Part shown: piece by piece, positions 54,699 to 63,723 of the stretch | How positions within the stretch are numbered: position 1 is the stretch's first letter | Layout: every line of letters starts with the position of its first letter | Assembly (NCBI GenBank): GCA_016927185.1 | Contig: JAFGND010000006.1 | Coordinates: forward strand, 1-64,000 | DNA: 64,000 nt | Source: Candidatus Coatesiibacteriota bacterium | Lineage (GTDB): Bacteria; JAFGND01 | Direction of reading: 5' to 3' | Made by a program: the position numbers and the translations under genes | Notes under the pieces: model-generated | Told to the model about the DNA's origin: nothing | Database searches by the model: none | What the model saw: the letters and a program-made list of their open reading frames with translations, nothing else

Positions 54699-55985
54699 TT
54701 AATCATCAGGTTTTATCTTGAAATATCTGTATACTTCAGCGGCTGTGAAAAGAGAGCCTATTATCAATATTGGTCTCTCTTTCTCTTTATTCATCTTCAG
54801 CAACTTTATGATTGCTTGTGTTACATTCTTGCACACCATATTTTCAGTGCCAATTTTACTTGAGATGTTATGCAGCCTTTCCACATCAGGAGCTCTATCA
54901 CTTTCAGGAGGAGCAAGTGCTATGAATGCAGCATATTTCTGTAGATGCTTTACCATGTTTTCAATCTTCTTGTCTCTTAAGGCAGCAAGAAGTATATATA
55001 ATTCAGTATTTTTGAAAATTGATTTCAAGGTTGAATCTATTTCCTTTATTCCATGCAGGTTATGACCGACATCCAGCCAGATCTCTGGCTTTTCAGAAAT
55101 CCTCTCGAATCTTGCATGCCAAACAGTATCGTGCAATGCTTCAAGAGCTTTATCCATATTGAAGTCCTCAATCAATCTGGAAGATGCAAGTAATGCAAGG
55201 AGAGCATTTGTTATTTGATGATAACCTATCATTTTCAACTTTGCATTTATTTTCCTGTCATCCTTTAATGAAAAACTGAATTCAGTTCCTTCCATCGATA
55301 TTTTTGTTGTTTCGTAAGATATCTCATTATTCAATATGAATAGACTATCAGCAAATATATCTCTTGCTCTTTCCAGAAATACTGTTTCTATATCAGGTTT
55401 CATGTTTCCCAGAAAAACCTTGCTGTCCCTCTTTATTATACCAGCTTTTTCATAAGCAATCTTCTTGAGGGTGTTCCCAAGCGATTTCTCATGATCAATA
55501 CCAATATTTGTAATAATGCTTCCTGAGGGATTCACGGTATTTGTAGCATCAAGTCTGCCACCCAGACCTATTTCCAGTATTGCCCAGTCTATTTCCTTTC
55601 TCTTGAAATATATGAATGCCAGCAATGTAGTAAGTTCGAAGAATGTCAGTTTATATAGTTCGATAATCTTCTTGAATTCAGTATATAATGCAATGATTTC
55701 CTCTTCGCTTATCCTGCTTCCATTTGCGATAATTCTCTCTCTGTAATCAATAATATGAGGAGATGTAAGCCTTCCTGTCTTGAAGCCATGATATCTGAAA
55801 ATTCTCTCAACATAAGCTGTTGTTGAGCCCTTGCCATTCGTTCCAGCTATCAAAATTGATTTGAAAGCTTTTTCTGGATGATTTATTGCATCAAGAGCTG
55901 CATTCATTCTGTCAAGGTTGAGTTTTATTCCGAGAGAAGCATGAAGTTTGAAAATATCCTTCAGAAACTTGACGTAACTTATCAT
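54699..55985 (-). CDS. folC: Bifunctional folylpolyglutamate/dihydrofolate synthase
   Basis: A 428-residue Mur-ligase-fold enzyme. P-loop GTNGKGST at 48-55, TSPHIIDYRERI, EIGLGGRLDATNTV and a DVGHNLHG segment are all family signatures. It adds glutamate to folates and, in bacteria with the bifunctional type, to dihydropteroate. Its ATG overlaps the nadB stop by four bases (ATGA), so the two form an operon, though the pathways are unrelated. Length is normal. Confidence 0.95.
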   Translation of the reverse strand: MISYVKFLKDIFKLHASLGIKLNLDRMNAALDAINHPEKAFKSILIAGTNGKGSTTAYVERIFRYHGFKTGRLTSPHIIDYRERIIANGSRISEEEIIALYTEFKKIIELYKLTFFELTTLLAFIYFKRKEIDWAILEIGLGGRLDATNTVNPSGSIITNIGIDHEKSLGNTLKKIAYEKAGIIKRDSKVFLGNMKPDIETVFLERARDIFADSLFILNNEISYETTKISMEGTEFSFSLKDDRKINAKLKMIGYHQITNALLALLASSRLIEDFNMDKALEALHDTVWHARFERISEKPEIWLDVGHNLHGIKEIDSTLKSIFKNTELYILLAALRDKKIENMVKHLQKYAAFIALAPPESDRAPDVERLHNISSKIGTENMVCKNVTQAIIKLLKMNKEKERPILIIGSLFTAAEVYRYFKIKPDD

Positions 55986-57559
55986 ATGGTAGTATCTTCA
56001 ATAATCATATATCCGTGATAATTATCATCTCTTTCAGGATGGTCTTCAAGAAAATGCAAACCTCTTGATTCCTGGCGCATCCTCGAACACATGACAATAA
56101 ACTTGGCTACTTCAAACAAGTTCCTGAGTTCAACCAATCCCAGGTCAAACCTTGTCTTATCGTAAGCTTCTCCTACTACAGGTGTCCATTTCCTGATGAA
56201 TGTTTCTGCTTCATCCAGACCTTTGTTGTTCCTTACTATGCCAACCTTTTTCCACATAGTTTCCCGCAGTTCTTCTTTCAGCTCCTGAATATCAAACAGC
56301 TGATTCTTGTCTTCATTTACAAACAGAGCTTTCAATCCTGTTACTTCAGGTGTCTTTAATCTTGAAGACTCTATATGCCTGTAAGCTTGTTCGGCAAAGA
56401 CCAGTGCTTCCAGCAGGGAGTTTGAAGCAAGTCTGTTTGCTCCATGCAGGCCAGAGTGAGCAACTTCTCCTATAGCATAAAGAGAGGGAATCGATGACCT
56501 GCCATTCATGTCTATGTCTATTCCACCGCATATATAATGAGCTGCAGGAACAACAGGAATTGGATCTTTTCTTATATCGATTTCGTAGGAAAGGCATTTA
56601 TTGTAGATTTGCGGGAATCTTTTTTCCAGATATTCTCCATCAATACTTGTAGCATCCAGAAGCACATATTTCTTCTGGTTTTCTTTCAGGTAGAAATATA
56701 TGGATCTTGCAACAATATCCCTTGGTGCAAGTGAACCAAGAGGATGATTAATCTTTAAAATTTCTCCATCAGCTGTCTTCAGTATGCCGCCTTCCCCTCT
56801 TACTGCTTCAGAAACAAGAAATGCTCTTTTCCCTTCAATGATAGATGGATAGAGTGCAGTTGGGTGAAATTGGACGAACTCCATGCTAGCTATTGAAGCA
56901 CCTGCCCTGGATGCAATCGCAATTCCATCACCTGTAGCAATTTCGGGATTAGTTGTATACTTGTAAACCTGTCCGATGCCTCCTGTTGCAAGAATTACTG
57001 CTTTTGCAAAACAGGCAAAAAGATTGCAATTCATCTCATTATAGTAAACAACACCAACACATCTTCTATCCCTGATTAAAAGATCTATGACGCAACAGCC
57101 TTCCTGTGTCTTCAGTCTGTCTTTATTCAATATTACATTTATAAGCCCAGATTCAATTTCCTGCCCAGTAAGATCTCTTGCATGGACTATCCTGTTGAAA
57201 GAATGTCCTCCCTCTTTTCCTAAATCAAACTGACCATCAGTTTTTTTGGAAAACTGAATTCCGCTGTTTGTCAGTTCAAGGATAAGTTTGGGGCCTAATT
57301 TCACGGCAAGATCTACCACTTCAGGTCTGTTTATACCTCCACCGGCTTTCAAAGTATCAGCATAGTGAGAATCAAATGAATCAGTATTCGAGAATACTGA
57401 AGCAATACCACCCTGAGCATAGTTTGTATTGCAATCAGAATGCTCCTTTTTTGTAAGAAGCATCACTTCACCTAACATTGACAATTTGAAAGCAAGGGAT
57501 AAGCCTGCTATGCCTGAACCAACTACAAGATAATCTGTTATTTGTACTTTTATTTCCAT
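55982..57559 (-). CDS. nadB: L-aspartate oxidase
   Basis: A 525-residue FAD enzyme: dinucleotide-binding VVGSGIAGL (14-20), the NTNYAQGGIASV substrate loop, GGGHS-like segment GKEGGHSFNRIVHA, and GEVAHSGLHGANRLASNSLLEALVFAEQA near the FAD site. The helical C-terminus is present. It oxidises L-aspartate to iminoaspartate for NAD synthesis, probably with fumarate as acceptor in an anaerobe (family knowledge). NadA and NadC are not in the window. It is the first gene of the folC operon. Confidence 0.96.
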   Translation of the reverse strand: MEIKVQITDYLVVGSGIAGLSLAFKLSMLGEVMLLTKKEHSDCNTNYAQGGIASVFSNTDSFDSHYADTLKAGGGINRPEVVDLAVKLGPKLILELTNSGIQFSKKTDGQFDLGKEGGHSFNRIVHARDLTGQEIESGLINVILNKDRLKTQEGCCVIDLLIRDRRCVGVVYYNEMNCNLFACFAKAVILATGGIGQVYKYTTNPEIATGDGIAIASRAGASIASMEFVQFHPTALYPSIIEGKRAFLVSEAVRGEGGILKTADGEILKINHPLGSLAPRDIVARSIYFYLKENQKKYVLLDATSIDGEYLEKRFPQIYNKCLSYEIDIRKDPIPVVPAAHYICGGIDIDMNGRSSIPSLYAIGEVAHSGLHGANRLASNSLLEALVFAEQAYRHIESSRLKTPEVTGLKALFVNEDKNQLFDIQELKEELRETMWKKVGIVRNNKGLDEAETFIRKWTPVVGEAYDKTRFDLGLVELRNLFEVAKFIVMCSRMRQESRGLHFLEDHPERDDNYHGYMIIEDTTI

Positions 57560-57637
57560 ATCTTCCTTAAAACAAGTCAGGGCAAAAAGTTCAAATAAAT
57601 TACTTTAGTCAATAGTTTTCAGTTCCGAGTAATTTTT

Positions 57638-57784
57638 TCATAACCAGCTTATTTTTATTGAGAATACTACAAGAAATACTGACAGCAAAGCGATACTTGA
57701 AATTGCTGCTATTTCATTGAATTGAATCACATCACAAATCCATGCTAAGTAGAATTCTTTAGATAACAGCTTTGGGTTATCAGT
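57638..57784 (-). other. Open frame without a start codon, with one hydrophobic stretch
   Basis: Between nadB and the next secreted protein the minus strand has a 48-codon open frame ending in TGA. It encodes a charged segment and then one membrane-like helix (AAISSIALLSVFLVVFSIKI). There is no ATG and no Shine-Dalgarno in frame, so it is more likely a gene remnant or chance than a real gene. Apart from this and a six-pair hairpin (57762-57781) I see nothing in the 229-base gap. Confidence 0.2.
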
Positions 57785-57788
57785 TTAT

Positions 57789-59129
57789 TTAATTCTCAAC
57801 CTTCACTATTACTCTGGATGAATTACCAGCTTCAATTATATATGTACCAGGCTGCCATCTGCTGCTGTCAAGTTTATTGTAACCTTTCTCTATGGTTGCC
57901 ACCTGTTTCCCAGTCAAATCATATATCCTGCCATAAGTAATACTTTCAACCACAAGTTGTGAAGCGAATGGATTTGGATATGCTTTTATCTTGTTTCTTT
58001 CTGGCATATAAAAGGAAGCTTTCCTGCTATTGAAGCCATAGTTGCCTTTTATGCAATAAATGTTATTATCATTGCATCCGATGACAATGCTGCCATTCCT
58101 GCCGAGAGCAAGACTGCTTGAAAATCCATTATCTGAGACTTTCAATCTCCAGTTTATTGTACCATCAGGCTTAAGACTGTAAACATAACTGTCTGATCCT
58201 CCGAAAAAGATATTGTTATTCCTGTCAATTGCAGGACTTCCCCATATAAGGGTATATGTGCTGAACTTCCAGTATAGAGAGCCATCACTCTTTATTGCAT
58301 AAAGATAATTATCGAAACTTCCTATATATGTATTAGAGTTGGAGTCTATTGCTGGAGAGCTGGTAAGATTTCCCCCTGCAAGGAATTTCCATTTTAATGA
58401 TCCATCAGGATTTAGTGCATACAGATAACTGTCCTCACATCCAAAAATTACTGTTCCATCATCTCTGACAGCTGCAGATGAGAGAATAAACCCACCTACT
58501 GTAAAAACCCACTTCTGTTTACCATCTCCTGAAACAGCCATCATATCCATGGCTCCGTATGCAGATCCTACATACAAGGTACCATCCCTGCCAATAGCAG
58601 GGCTTGCAAAATGACCTCTTCCTGTTGCAAAGGACCATTTAAGATTTCCCTCTGGACTGAAAGCATGAATTATTCCATTAGAGAAATAAATGGTATTATC
58701 AGAACCGATAACTGGAGATGATGCAGATTCCCAATCCACTGCATATTTCCATCTCAACTGACCATCGCTTCTTAATGCATAGAAATTCTTGTCATTGCTT
58801 GCAAAATAAATCGTATTGTCGCTGCCTATAGCTGGTGATGATGAGACTTTGTCTGCACATTGGAATTTCCATACCAGTGCTCCATCTTTTGTAAGGCAAT
58901 AAAGATAATTGTCATCAGAACCTGCATATATTCTATCGTTATCGTCAATTGCTGGAGAAGAAAAAACGTCATCTCCTGTTTTATAACTCCAGTCAATTCC
59001 TGGATTGGATAAAGGACCTGAAACGCTTGATTTTGCATTATGCCTTGAATCATATCTATACATGGGCCATATGGCAGCAGAGCTAAAACCAATGTCAGAT
59101 AGTAATAATAGTATGATAATAGTTTTCAT
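57789..59129 (-). CDS. Secreted PQQ-like propeller with T9SS sorting domain
   Basis: A 446-residue exported protein. A signal peptide (MKTIIILLLLSDIGFSSA) leads into eight repeats of about 38-45 residues with SSPAIDxNxxIYxGSxDxYLYAL and WKF strands, the PQQ-like propeller. The end has the sorting domain: AYPNPFASQLVVE, GRIYDLTGKQV and PGTYIIE. The start is the ATG at 59129, because AGGAG lies five bases upstream and the signal peptide then begins at once; a longer frame upstream has a basic extension. Expected on the cell surface after type IX secretion. No metal or cofactor site is evident. The gene is divergent from another sorting-domain protein. Confidence 0.87.
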   Translation of the reverse strand: MKTIIILLLLSDIGFSSAAIWPMYRYDSRHNAKSSVSGPLSNPGIDWSYKTGDDVFSSPAIDDNDRIYAGSDDNYLYCLTKDGALVWKFQCADKVSSSPAIGSDNTIYFASNDKNFYALRSDGQLRWKYAVDWESASSPVIGSDNTIYFSNGIIHAFSPEGNLKWSFATGRGHFASPAIGRDGTLYVGSAYGAMDMMAVSGDGKQKWVFTVGGFILSSAAVRDDGTVIFGCEDSYLYALNPDGSLKWKFLAGGNLTSSPAIDSNSNTYIGSFDNYLYAIKSDGSLYWKFSTYTLIWGSPAIDRNNNIFFGGSDSYVYSLKPDGTINWRLKVSDNGFSSSLALGRNGSIVIGCNDNNIYCIKGNYGFNSRKASFYMPERNKIKAYPNPFASQLVVESITYGRIYDLTGKQVATIEKGYNKLDSSRWQPGTYIIEAGNSSRVIVKVEN

Positions 59130-59193
59130 GATTTCTCCTTTAAAGATATTTTTCCTTATGATTGGAAAACGGACTTTTTTAATGTTTTTCATA

Positions 59194-59216
59194 AGTCAAT
59201 AAAAATAGACTTGACT
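59194..59216. repeat. Inverted repeat between divergent surface-protein genes
   Basis: AGTCAA (59194-59199) and TTGACT (59211-59216) are perfectly complementary with 11 bases between. The right arm doubles as the -35 box of the plus-strand gene and the left arm would be a -35 box for the minus-strand gene, so the symmetry may just reflect back-to-back promoters or may be an operator. Confidence 0.4.
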
Positions 59217-59238
59217 AAAAAGAGAAACTTTTTATATT
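59211..59238 (+). promoter_or_regulatory. Promoter of the plus-strand sorting-domain protein
   Basis: TTGACT (59211-59216), a 16-base spacer and TATATT (59233-59238), 22 bases before the ATG at 59260. Each box differs from the sigma-70 consensus at one position. This is one of the best promoter-like pairs in the window. Confidence 0.5.
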
Positions 59239-59259
59239 ACTTTTATACGGAGGATGATT

Positions 59260-60705
59260 ATGAAAAATTTGTTGATTCTCATTTGTTTATTCATGATTCC
59301 CGCTGCATTATTCGCCTGGGAAAAAACCTATGGTGGTGTATTGATAGACAGAGGTTATTCGATAAGGCAGCTTCAGGATGGGAATATCGTAATATCAGGA
59401 TATACATCAACTTATGGAGCAGGTGGTGGAGATGTTTATCTTCTTAAAATTGATACAAATGGAAACAAACTTCTTGAAAAAACATTTGGTGGAGGATCTT
59501 ATGATTTAGGTGCCTCAATCCAAATCCTTCCAAATAATAGCGGATTTGTAATAGGGGGCACTACTTCCTCTTTTGGTAATGGTGCTGAGGATTTCCTGCT
59601 GCTCAAGACAGATAACTCATTCAATACGGTCTTTCAAAAAGCATTTGGAGGTCGTTCAGGCGAATGGTGCAATTCTGTTTCATTGGTGAATGATGGTGGC
59701 TTTATTCTGGCAGGTGAAACTATTTCTTTTGGTGCTGGAGGAAGAGATATATATGTGGTAAGAACAGACGCACAAGGAAATATTATCTGGGCAAAAACCT
59801 TCGGAAGAACTAATGATGAGTATGGGAGATGGGCCATACAAACTGATGAAGGTGGCTTCATAATTGCAGGCTCAACAAATTCTTACGGAAATGGCAAGCA
59901 TGATTGTTTATTAATAAAAACTGACGAGAATGGAAATATTCAATGGGAGAATGTATACGGTGGTTTCGAGCATGATGTTGCAATATCCATCCATTCCCTT
60001 AGCGATGGATATATTATTTGCGGAGAAGCTTCAAATCTTGGTGCCGGAGAAGGAGAAATGTATTTGTTCAAGATAAACAAGCAGGGAACTCTTATATTTG
60101 AAAAGGTATTTGGTGGAAACTCAGTAGACTGGGGAAGAGAAGCTATTCAGACTAATGATGGTGGATTCATAGCATGTGGAGCAACCTATTCTTATGGCTC
60201 AGGAAATCAGGATATGTTCATAGTGAAGACTGATTCAAATGGAAACCTGCAATGGCAAAGCGTAGCAGGTGGCGAGAATGATGATGTAGCATATTCAGTG
60301 ATTCAGACAGAAGATCAGCATTATGCCTTCATTGGATATACTGAATCTTATGGTTCAGGTTATGCTGACGTTTATTTATACAAGACTGAAAAAGAAACAG
60401 GTTTCTCAGCTCAGAAAATCATACCAAAGAAAGAATCTGCAAGCATTGCAACTTATCCTAATCCTTTCAGGAGCAATGTTAATATAAATTATTCCATAAA
60501 GGAAGACGGGCAAATAAAACTCCAGATCTTTGATATTTCCGGCAAACTCATGAAAACTCTTGTTGACGAGAAAAAGCAAAAAGGCAACTATAGTCTGATC
60601 TGGCAAGCAAATACTGACAAGAAAATCAATGGAGGAGTTTTCTTCATCAAGTTATCTTCAAATGACAGGATACTTGCAACAAGAAAAATCCTTCAAATTG
60701 AGTAA
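59260..60705 (+). CDS. Secreted repeat protein with T9SS type A sorting domain
   Basis: A 481-residue exported protein starting MKNLLILICLFMIPAALFAW (signal peptide). Seven repeats of about 50 residues follow, each with DxGxSIxQxxDGGFIIAGxTxSYGxGxxDxYLIKTDxNGN, a propeller-like or solenoid strand pattern with regular Gly and Asp. The C-terminal 85 residues form a sorting domain: TYPNPFRSN, LQIFDISGKLMK and GGVFFIKL. GGAGG lies six bases ahead of the ATG at 59260, so I prefer this to the ATG two codons earlier. It is divergent from the propeller gene at 57789. Its role is probably surface binding; no catalytic motif is seen. Confidence 0.87.
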   Translation: MKNLLILICLFMIPAALFAWEKTYGGVLIDRGYSIRQLQDGNIVISGYTSTYGAGGGDVYLLKIDTNGNKLLEKTFGGGSYDLGASIQILPNNSGFVIGGTTSSFGNGAEDFLLLKTDNSFNTVFQKAFGGRSGEWCNSVSLVNDGGFILAGETISFGAGGRDIYVVRTDAQGNIIWAKTFGRTNDEYGRWAIQTDEGGFIIAGSTNSYGNGKHDCLLIKTDENGNIQWENVYGGFEHDVAISIHSLSDGYIICGEASNLGAGEGEMYLFKINKQGTLIFEKVFGGNSVDWGREAIQTNDGGFIACGATYSYGSGNQDMFIVKTDSNGNLQWQSVAGGENDDVAYSVIQTEDQHYAFIGYTESYGSGYADVYLYKTEKETGFSAQKIIPKKESASIATYPNPFRSNVNINYSIKEDGQIKLQIFDISGKLMKTLVDEKKQKGNYSLIWQANTDKKINGGVFFIKLSSNDRILATRKILQIE

Positions 60706-60820
60706 AGTATTGGCATGCTTTTTGCTTTAATTTAATAGTTGACATACTAAAATGAATTTTTAGCTATGTTCTTTGTTAAAATAGTATAGTTTTTTAAACA
60801 AGTGTTGCAGGAGGTAGACA

Positions 60821-61534
60821 ATGAAAAGCAAGTTTTTCTTGGCAATGGCAATGGTTTTCTTGATTTCAATTTTTGGTTGTGGAGGTACTGATACTGATAA
60901 TAATGGTGAAGATGCGCTGATTTATTATAATTTTGATGAATATAATGATGGAGATGTTCCTAGTGATTGGTTTTTCGTTGATGAAGCAAAAGCTGATACA
61001 TTAGGACCTTCAGATTGGTCAATAGCAAGCAAGCAGCTCTATCAAGCTAGCAAAATTGGAGGCACTGATACTACATTTACAGAAACTGACACAACTCAGA
61101 ATCTTTATGGAACTTTTGCTTATGTAGGAAACCAGGATTGGACAGATTATGTATTTGAGGCAAAATTCAAAGCAGTAGATAACAATGGATTGGGATTTAT
61201 CTTCAGACATAGTACAACTGAAGACGGAAAGCATGTATTCTATAGATTCCTGATGGTAAACGATAAATTATTCGGTGGAGAATGCTTCAGACTTGATTAT
61301 TATGATGGTGAAGAATACCACTTGATAAAGAAAACAGACCGTTTAAGTTTTGATATGAACACCACATATAATATGAAGATTGAAGTTTATGGCACATTAA
61401 TAAAAGTTTACAGGAATGAGTGGTTATGCATGGAGCTAAATGATGTAAGTCTTTCGAAAGGTAATGTTGGCTTATTCTGCATGGCAAATAAAGCATATTT
61501 TGATGATATAAAAGTAACGGCTTACGGTTACTAG
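60821..61534 (+). CDS. Lipoprotein with a LamG/DUF1080-like jelly-roll domain
   Basis: A 237-residue lipoprotein. Signal peptide with lipobox SIFGC (Cys20) and a short Gly/Asp-rich linker precede a beta-sandwich with an IYYNFDEYNDGDVPSDW start and WTDYVFEAKFKAVDNNGLGFIFR, as in DUF1080/concanavalin-like glycan-binding or hydrolase-related domains. YFDDIKVTAY ends the fold. A perfect AGGAGGT lies five bases before the ATG. No catalytic residues can be assigned, so carbohydrate binding is the cautious call. It stands alone between two other genes and ends at a strong hairpin. Confidence 0.82.
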   Translation: MKSKFFLAMAMVFLISIFGCGGTDTDNNGEDALIYYNFDEYNDGDVPSDWFFVDEAKADTLGPSDWSIASKQLYQASKIGGTDTTFTETDTTQNLYGTFAYVGNQDWTDYVFEAKFKAVDNNGLGFIFRHSTTEDGKHVFYRFLMVNDKLFGGECFRLDYYDGEEYHLIKKTDRLSFDMNTTYNMKIEVYGTLIKVYRNEWLCMELNDVSLSKGNVGLFCMANKAYFDDIKVTAYGY

Positions 61535-61542
61535 ATTTCAAT

Positions 61543-61572
61543 AATTCCCCTTTTTCTGATAAAAGGGGAATT
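61543..61572. terminator. Perfect hairpin terminator
   Basis: AATTCCCCTTTT, loop TCTGAT, AAAAGGGGAATT: a perfect 12-pair stem starting nine bases after the lipoprotein stop. A and T runs flank it inside the stem, but no long T-run follows on the plus strand. It most likely ends the lipoprotein transcript. Confidence 0.7.
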
Positions 61573-61672
61573 TCCTCTTATCTTCCGATAATTAACAAAA
61601 TCAAACTCATTGACATATATTAGGAGTTGGTTTGTTTTGGTTATCGGAAATTTCTTAAAAAAGGGGTAACAA

Positions 61673-63721
61673 ATGTCAGATATGATTTACTTGTGGGCTC
61701 CGATTCTGGGGGGACTGGGATTATTCTATGCTTTTATTACTCTGTTCAGTATAACAAAGAAGAATGCTGGAAATGAAACAATGCAGGCTATTGCAAGACA
61801 AATCGAAGAAGGAGCTAACACCTACTTAATAAGACAGTATAAAATATTATCGATATTCATAATTATAGTGGCAATTATTTTAACACTTGCTATTGAATGG
61901 AGAACAGCCTTTTGCTTCGTTTGCGGTGCTCTATCTTCAATAATCGCAGGTTTTATTGGGATGAGGGCAGCTACAAAAAGCAATGTAAGAACAAGCCAGG
62001 CAGCAACTCTTGGAAGAGATCAGGCTTTGACAGTGGCGTTTTCTGGTGGGTCTGTAATGGGACTGGCAGTAGCTTCTCTGGGAGCGATAGGAATAGGTAT
62101 TCTATATTATGTATTCAAGGATCCCAATTATGTCAGTGGATATGCAATGGGTGCATCTTCAATTGCATTGTTCGCACGTTTAGGCGGAGGAATTTATACT
62201 AAAGCAGCAGATGTCGGAGCAGATCTTGTTGGCAAGGTTGAAGCTGGTATTCCTGAAGATGATCCAAGAAATCCTGCAGTTATTGCAGACAACGTGGGAG
62301 ATAATGTTGGAGATATTGCTGGAATGGGTGCTGACTTGTTTGAATCATATGTAGGTTCAGTCATCGCAACAATGGCAATAGCATCAACCTTTGCATTCAA
62401 TCCTTTATGTCCTCCTGAGCTTAAATCAAATTTACTCGGCTGGATAATACTTCCAGTATTGATAATAGCAGCAGGGTTAGCTTCTTCATTAATAGGAGTC
62501 TGGGGAGTCATATTGCTCTCAAAAATGGATCCACAGAAGGCATTAAGGTATTCAACATATATCTCTGGAATAGCAATCATAGCTGCTTCCTGTTTTCTCG
62601 TTTATCATATACTGGGGCAGCAATTCATGGGAGTATTCTGGGCAACTTTATCTGGTATTCTCTGCGGACTTCTTATTGGAGGCATAACTGAATACTATAC
62701 ATCATATTCTCCTATCAAGAAGATAGCTAAAGCGAGTGAGACAGGTCCAGCAACAAATATCATAACTGGTTTCGCAGTTGGCATGCAGTCAACAGCCTTG
62801 CCAGTACTAGTCATAGTCATAGCAATAGGAATAAGTTATACGCTTGTAGACAAGGCTTTTGCTGGTGCCGGTTTATATGGAATAGCAATTGCTGCTGTTG
62901 GAATGCTCGCAACTGTTGGAATGACAATGAGTGTTGACAGTTATGGTCCTATAGCTGATAATGCTGGCGGAATTTCAGAAATGTCTAAACTTGGACCAGA
63001 AATAAAAAAGATAACTGACAAGCTGGATTCATTAGGTAACACAACTGCAGCAATAGGCAAAGGATTTGCAATAGGTTCAGCAGCCTTGACTGCACTTGCA
63101 TTATTCGCTGCTTATTCACAGGTGGCTGAAGTAAAGCTGGAAGCATTGAGTTTGCTGGATCCTAAAGTCGTAATGGGTATTCTCTGGGGAGCAGTAATGC
63201 CTTACTGGCTTGGCTCTATGGCAATGCTTGCAGTAGGACGTGCTGCTTCGACAATGGTGGAAGAAGTAAGAAGGCAGTTCAGGGAAATAGTTGGGTTGCT
63301 TGAAGGCAAGGAAGATGTAAAGGCAGACAGCAAGAAGTGCGTTGATATCGCTGCAGCTGCTGCCATCAGAGAAATGATACTTCCTGGTTCTATAGCTGTA
63401 GTAATGCCTGTTGCAGTTGGATACCTGCTTGGCAAGAACGCTTTAGGAGGCTTTCTTGCAGGAGCAACTGTTTCAGGAGTTCTGATTGGTATTTTCATGG
63501 CTAATGCTGGAGGAGCATGGGATAACGCCAAGAAGTGGATTGAAGAAGGTAATCTCGGTGGAAAAGGATCCAGTCCTCACAAGGCAGCTGTAGTGGGAGA
63601 CACTGTTGGTGATCCTTTCAAAGATACAGTAGGTCCTTCAATGAACATACTGATAAAACTCATGAGTGTAGTAAGTCTTGTTCTTGCTCCAGTAATCAAG
63701 AATTTTAGCGGATTGTTTTAA
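61673..63721 (+). CDS. hppA: Membrane-bound pyrophosphatase, K+-dependent type
   Basis: A 682-residue ion-pumping pyrophosphatase with about 16 hydrophobic helices. The PPi/Mg2+ site is intact: [32 protein letters not shown] and, near the end, [11 protein letters not shown]. The potassium signature reads [10 protein letters not shown] with Ala459 and Gly462, the K+-dependent state (Lys and Thr occur in K+-independent pumps). Pumps of this class move Na+, H+ or both; the ion cannot be read with certainty from what I checked. It recovers energy from pyrophosphate and would add to the gradient used by or made with the V-ATPase. GGGG lies before the ATG. Confidence 0.96.
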   Translation: MSDMIYLWAPILGGLGLFYAFITLFSITKKNAGNETMQAIARQIEEGANTYLIRQYKILSIFIIIVAIILTLAIEWRTAFCFVCGALSSIIAGFIGMRAATKSNVRTSQAATLGRDQALTVAFSGGSVMGLAVASLGAIGIGILYYVFKDPNYVSGYAMGASSIALFARLGGGIYTKAADVGADLVGKVEAGIPEDDPRNPAVIADNVGDNVGDIAGMGADLFESYVGSVIATMAIASTFAFNPLCPPELKSNLLGWIILPVLIIAAGLASSLIGVWGVILLSKMDPQKALRYSTYISGIAIIAASCFLVYHILGQQFMGVFWATLSGILCGLLIGGITEYYTSYSPIKKIAKASETGPATNIITGFAVGMQSTALPVLVIVIAIGISYTLVDKAFAGAGLYGIAIAAVGMLATVGMTMSVDSYGPIADNAGGISEMSKLGPEIKKITDKLDSLGNTTAAIGKGFAIGSAALTALALFAAYSQVAEVKLEALSLLDPKVVMGILWGAVMPYWLGSMAMLAVGRAASTMVEEVRRQFREIVGLLEGKEDVKADSKKCVDIAAAAAIREMILPGSIAVVMPVAVGYLLGKNALGGFLAGATVSGVLIGIFMANAGGAWDNAKKWIEEGNLGGKGSSPHKAAVVGDTVGDPFKDTVGPSMNILIKLMSVVSLVLAPVIKNFSGLF

Positions 63722-63723
63722 TA

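Noticed and set aside
60739-60790. Promoter for the lipoprotein gene (TTGACA at 60739)
   Set aside because: The nearest -10-like sequence is 20 bases away (TATGTT); a TATAGT further on has no -35. Too weak to list.
62194-62580. 128-residue antisense open frame inside hppA
   Set aside because: The composition mirrors the GC-richer conserved pyrophosphatase codons; there is no Shine-Dalgarno and the sense gene is beyond doubt.
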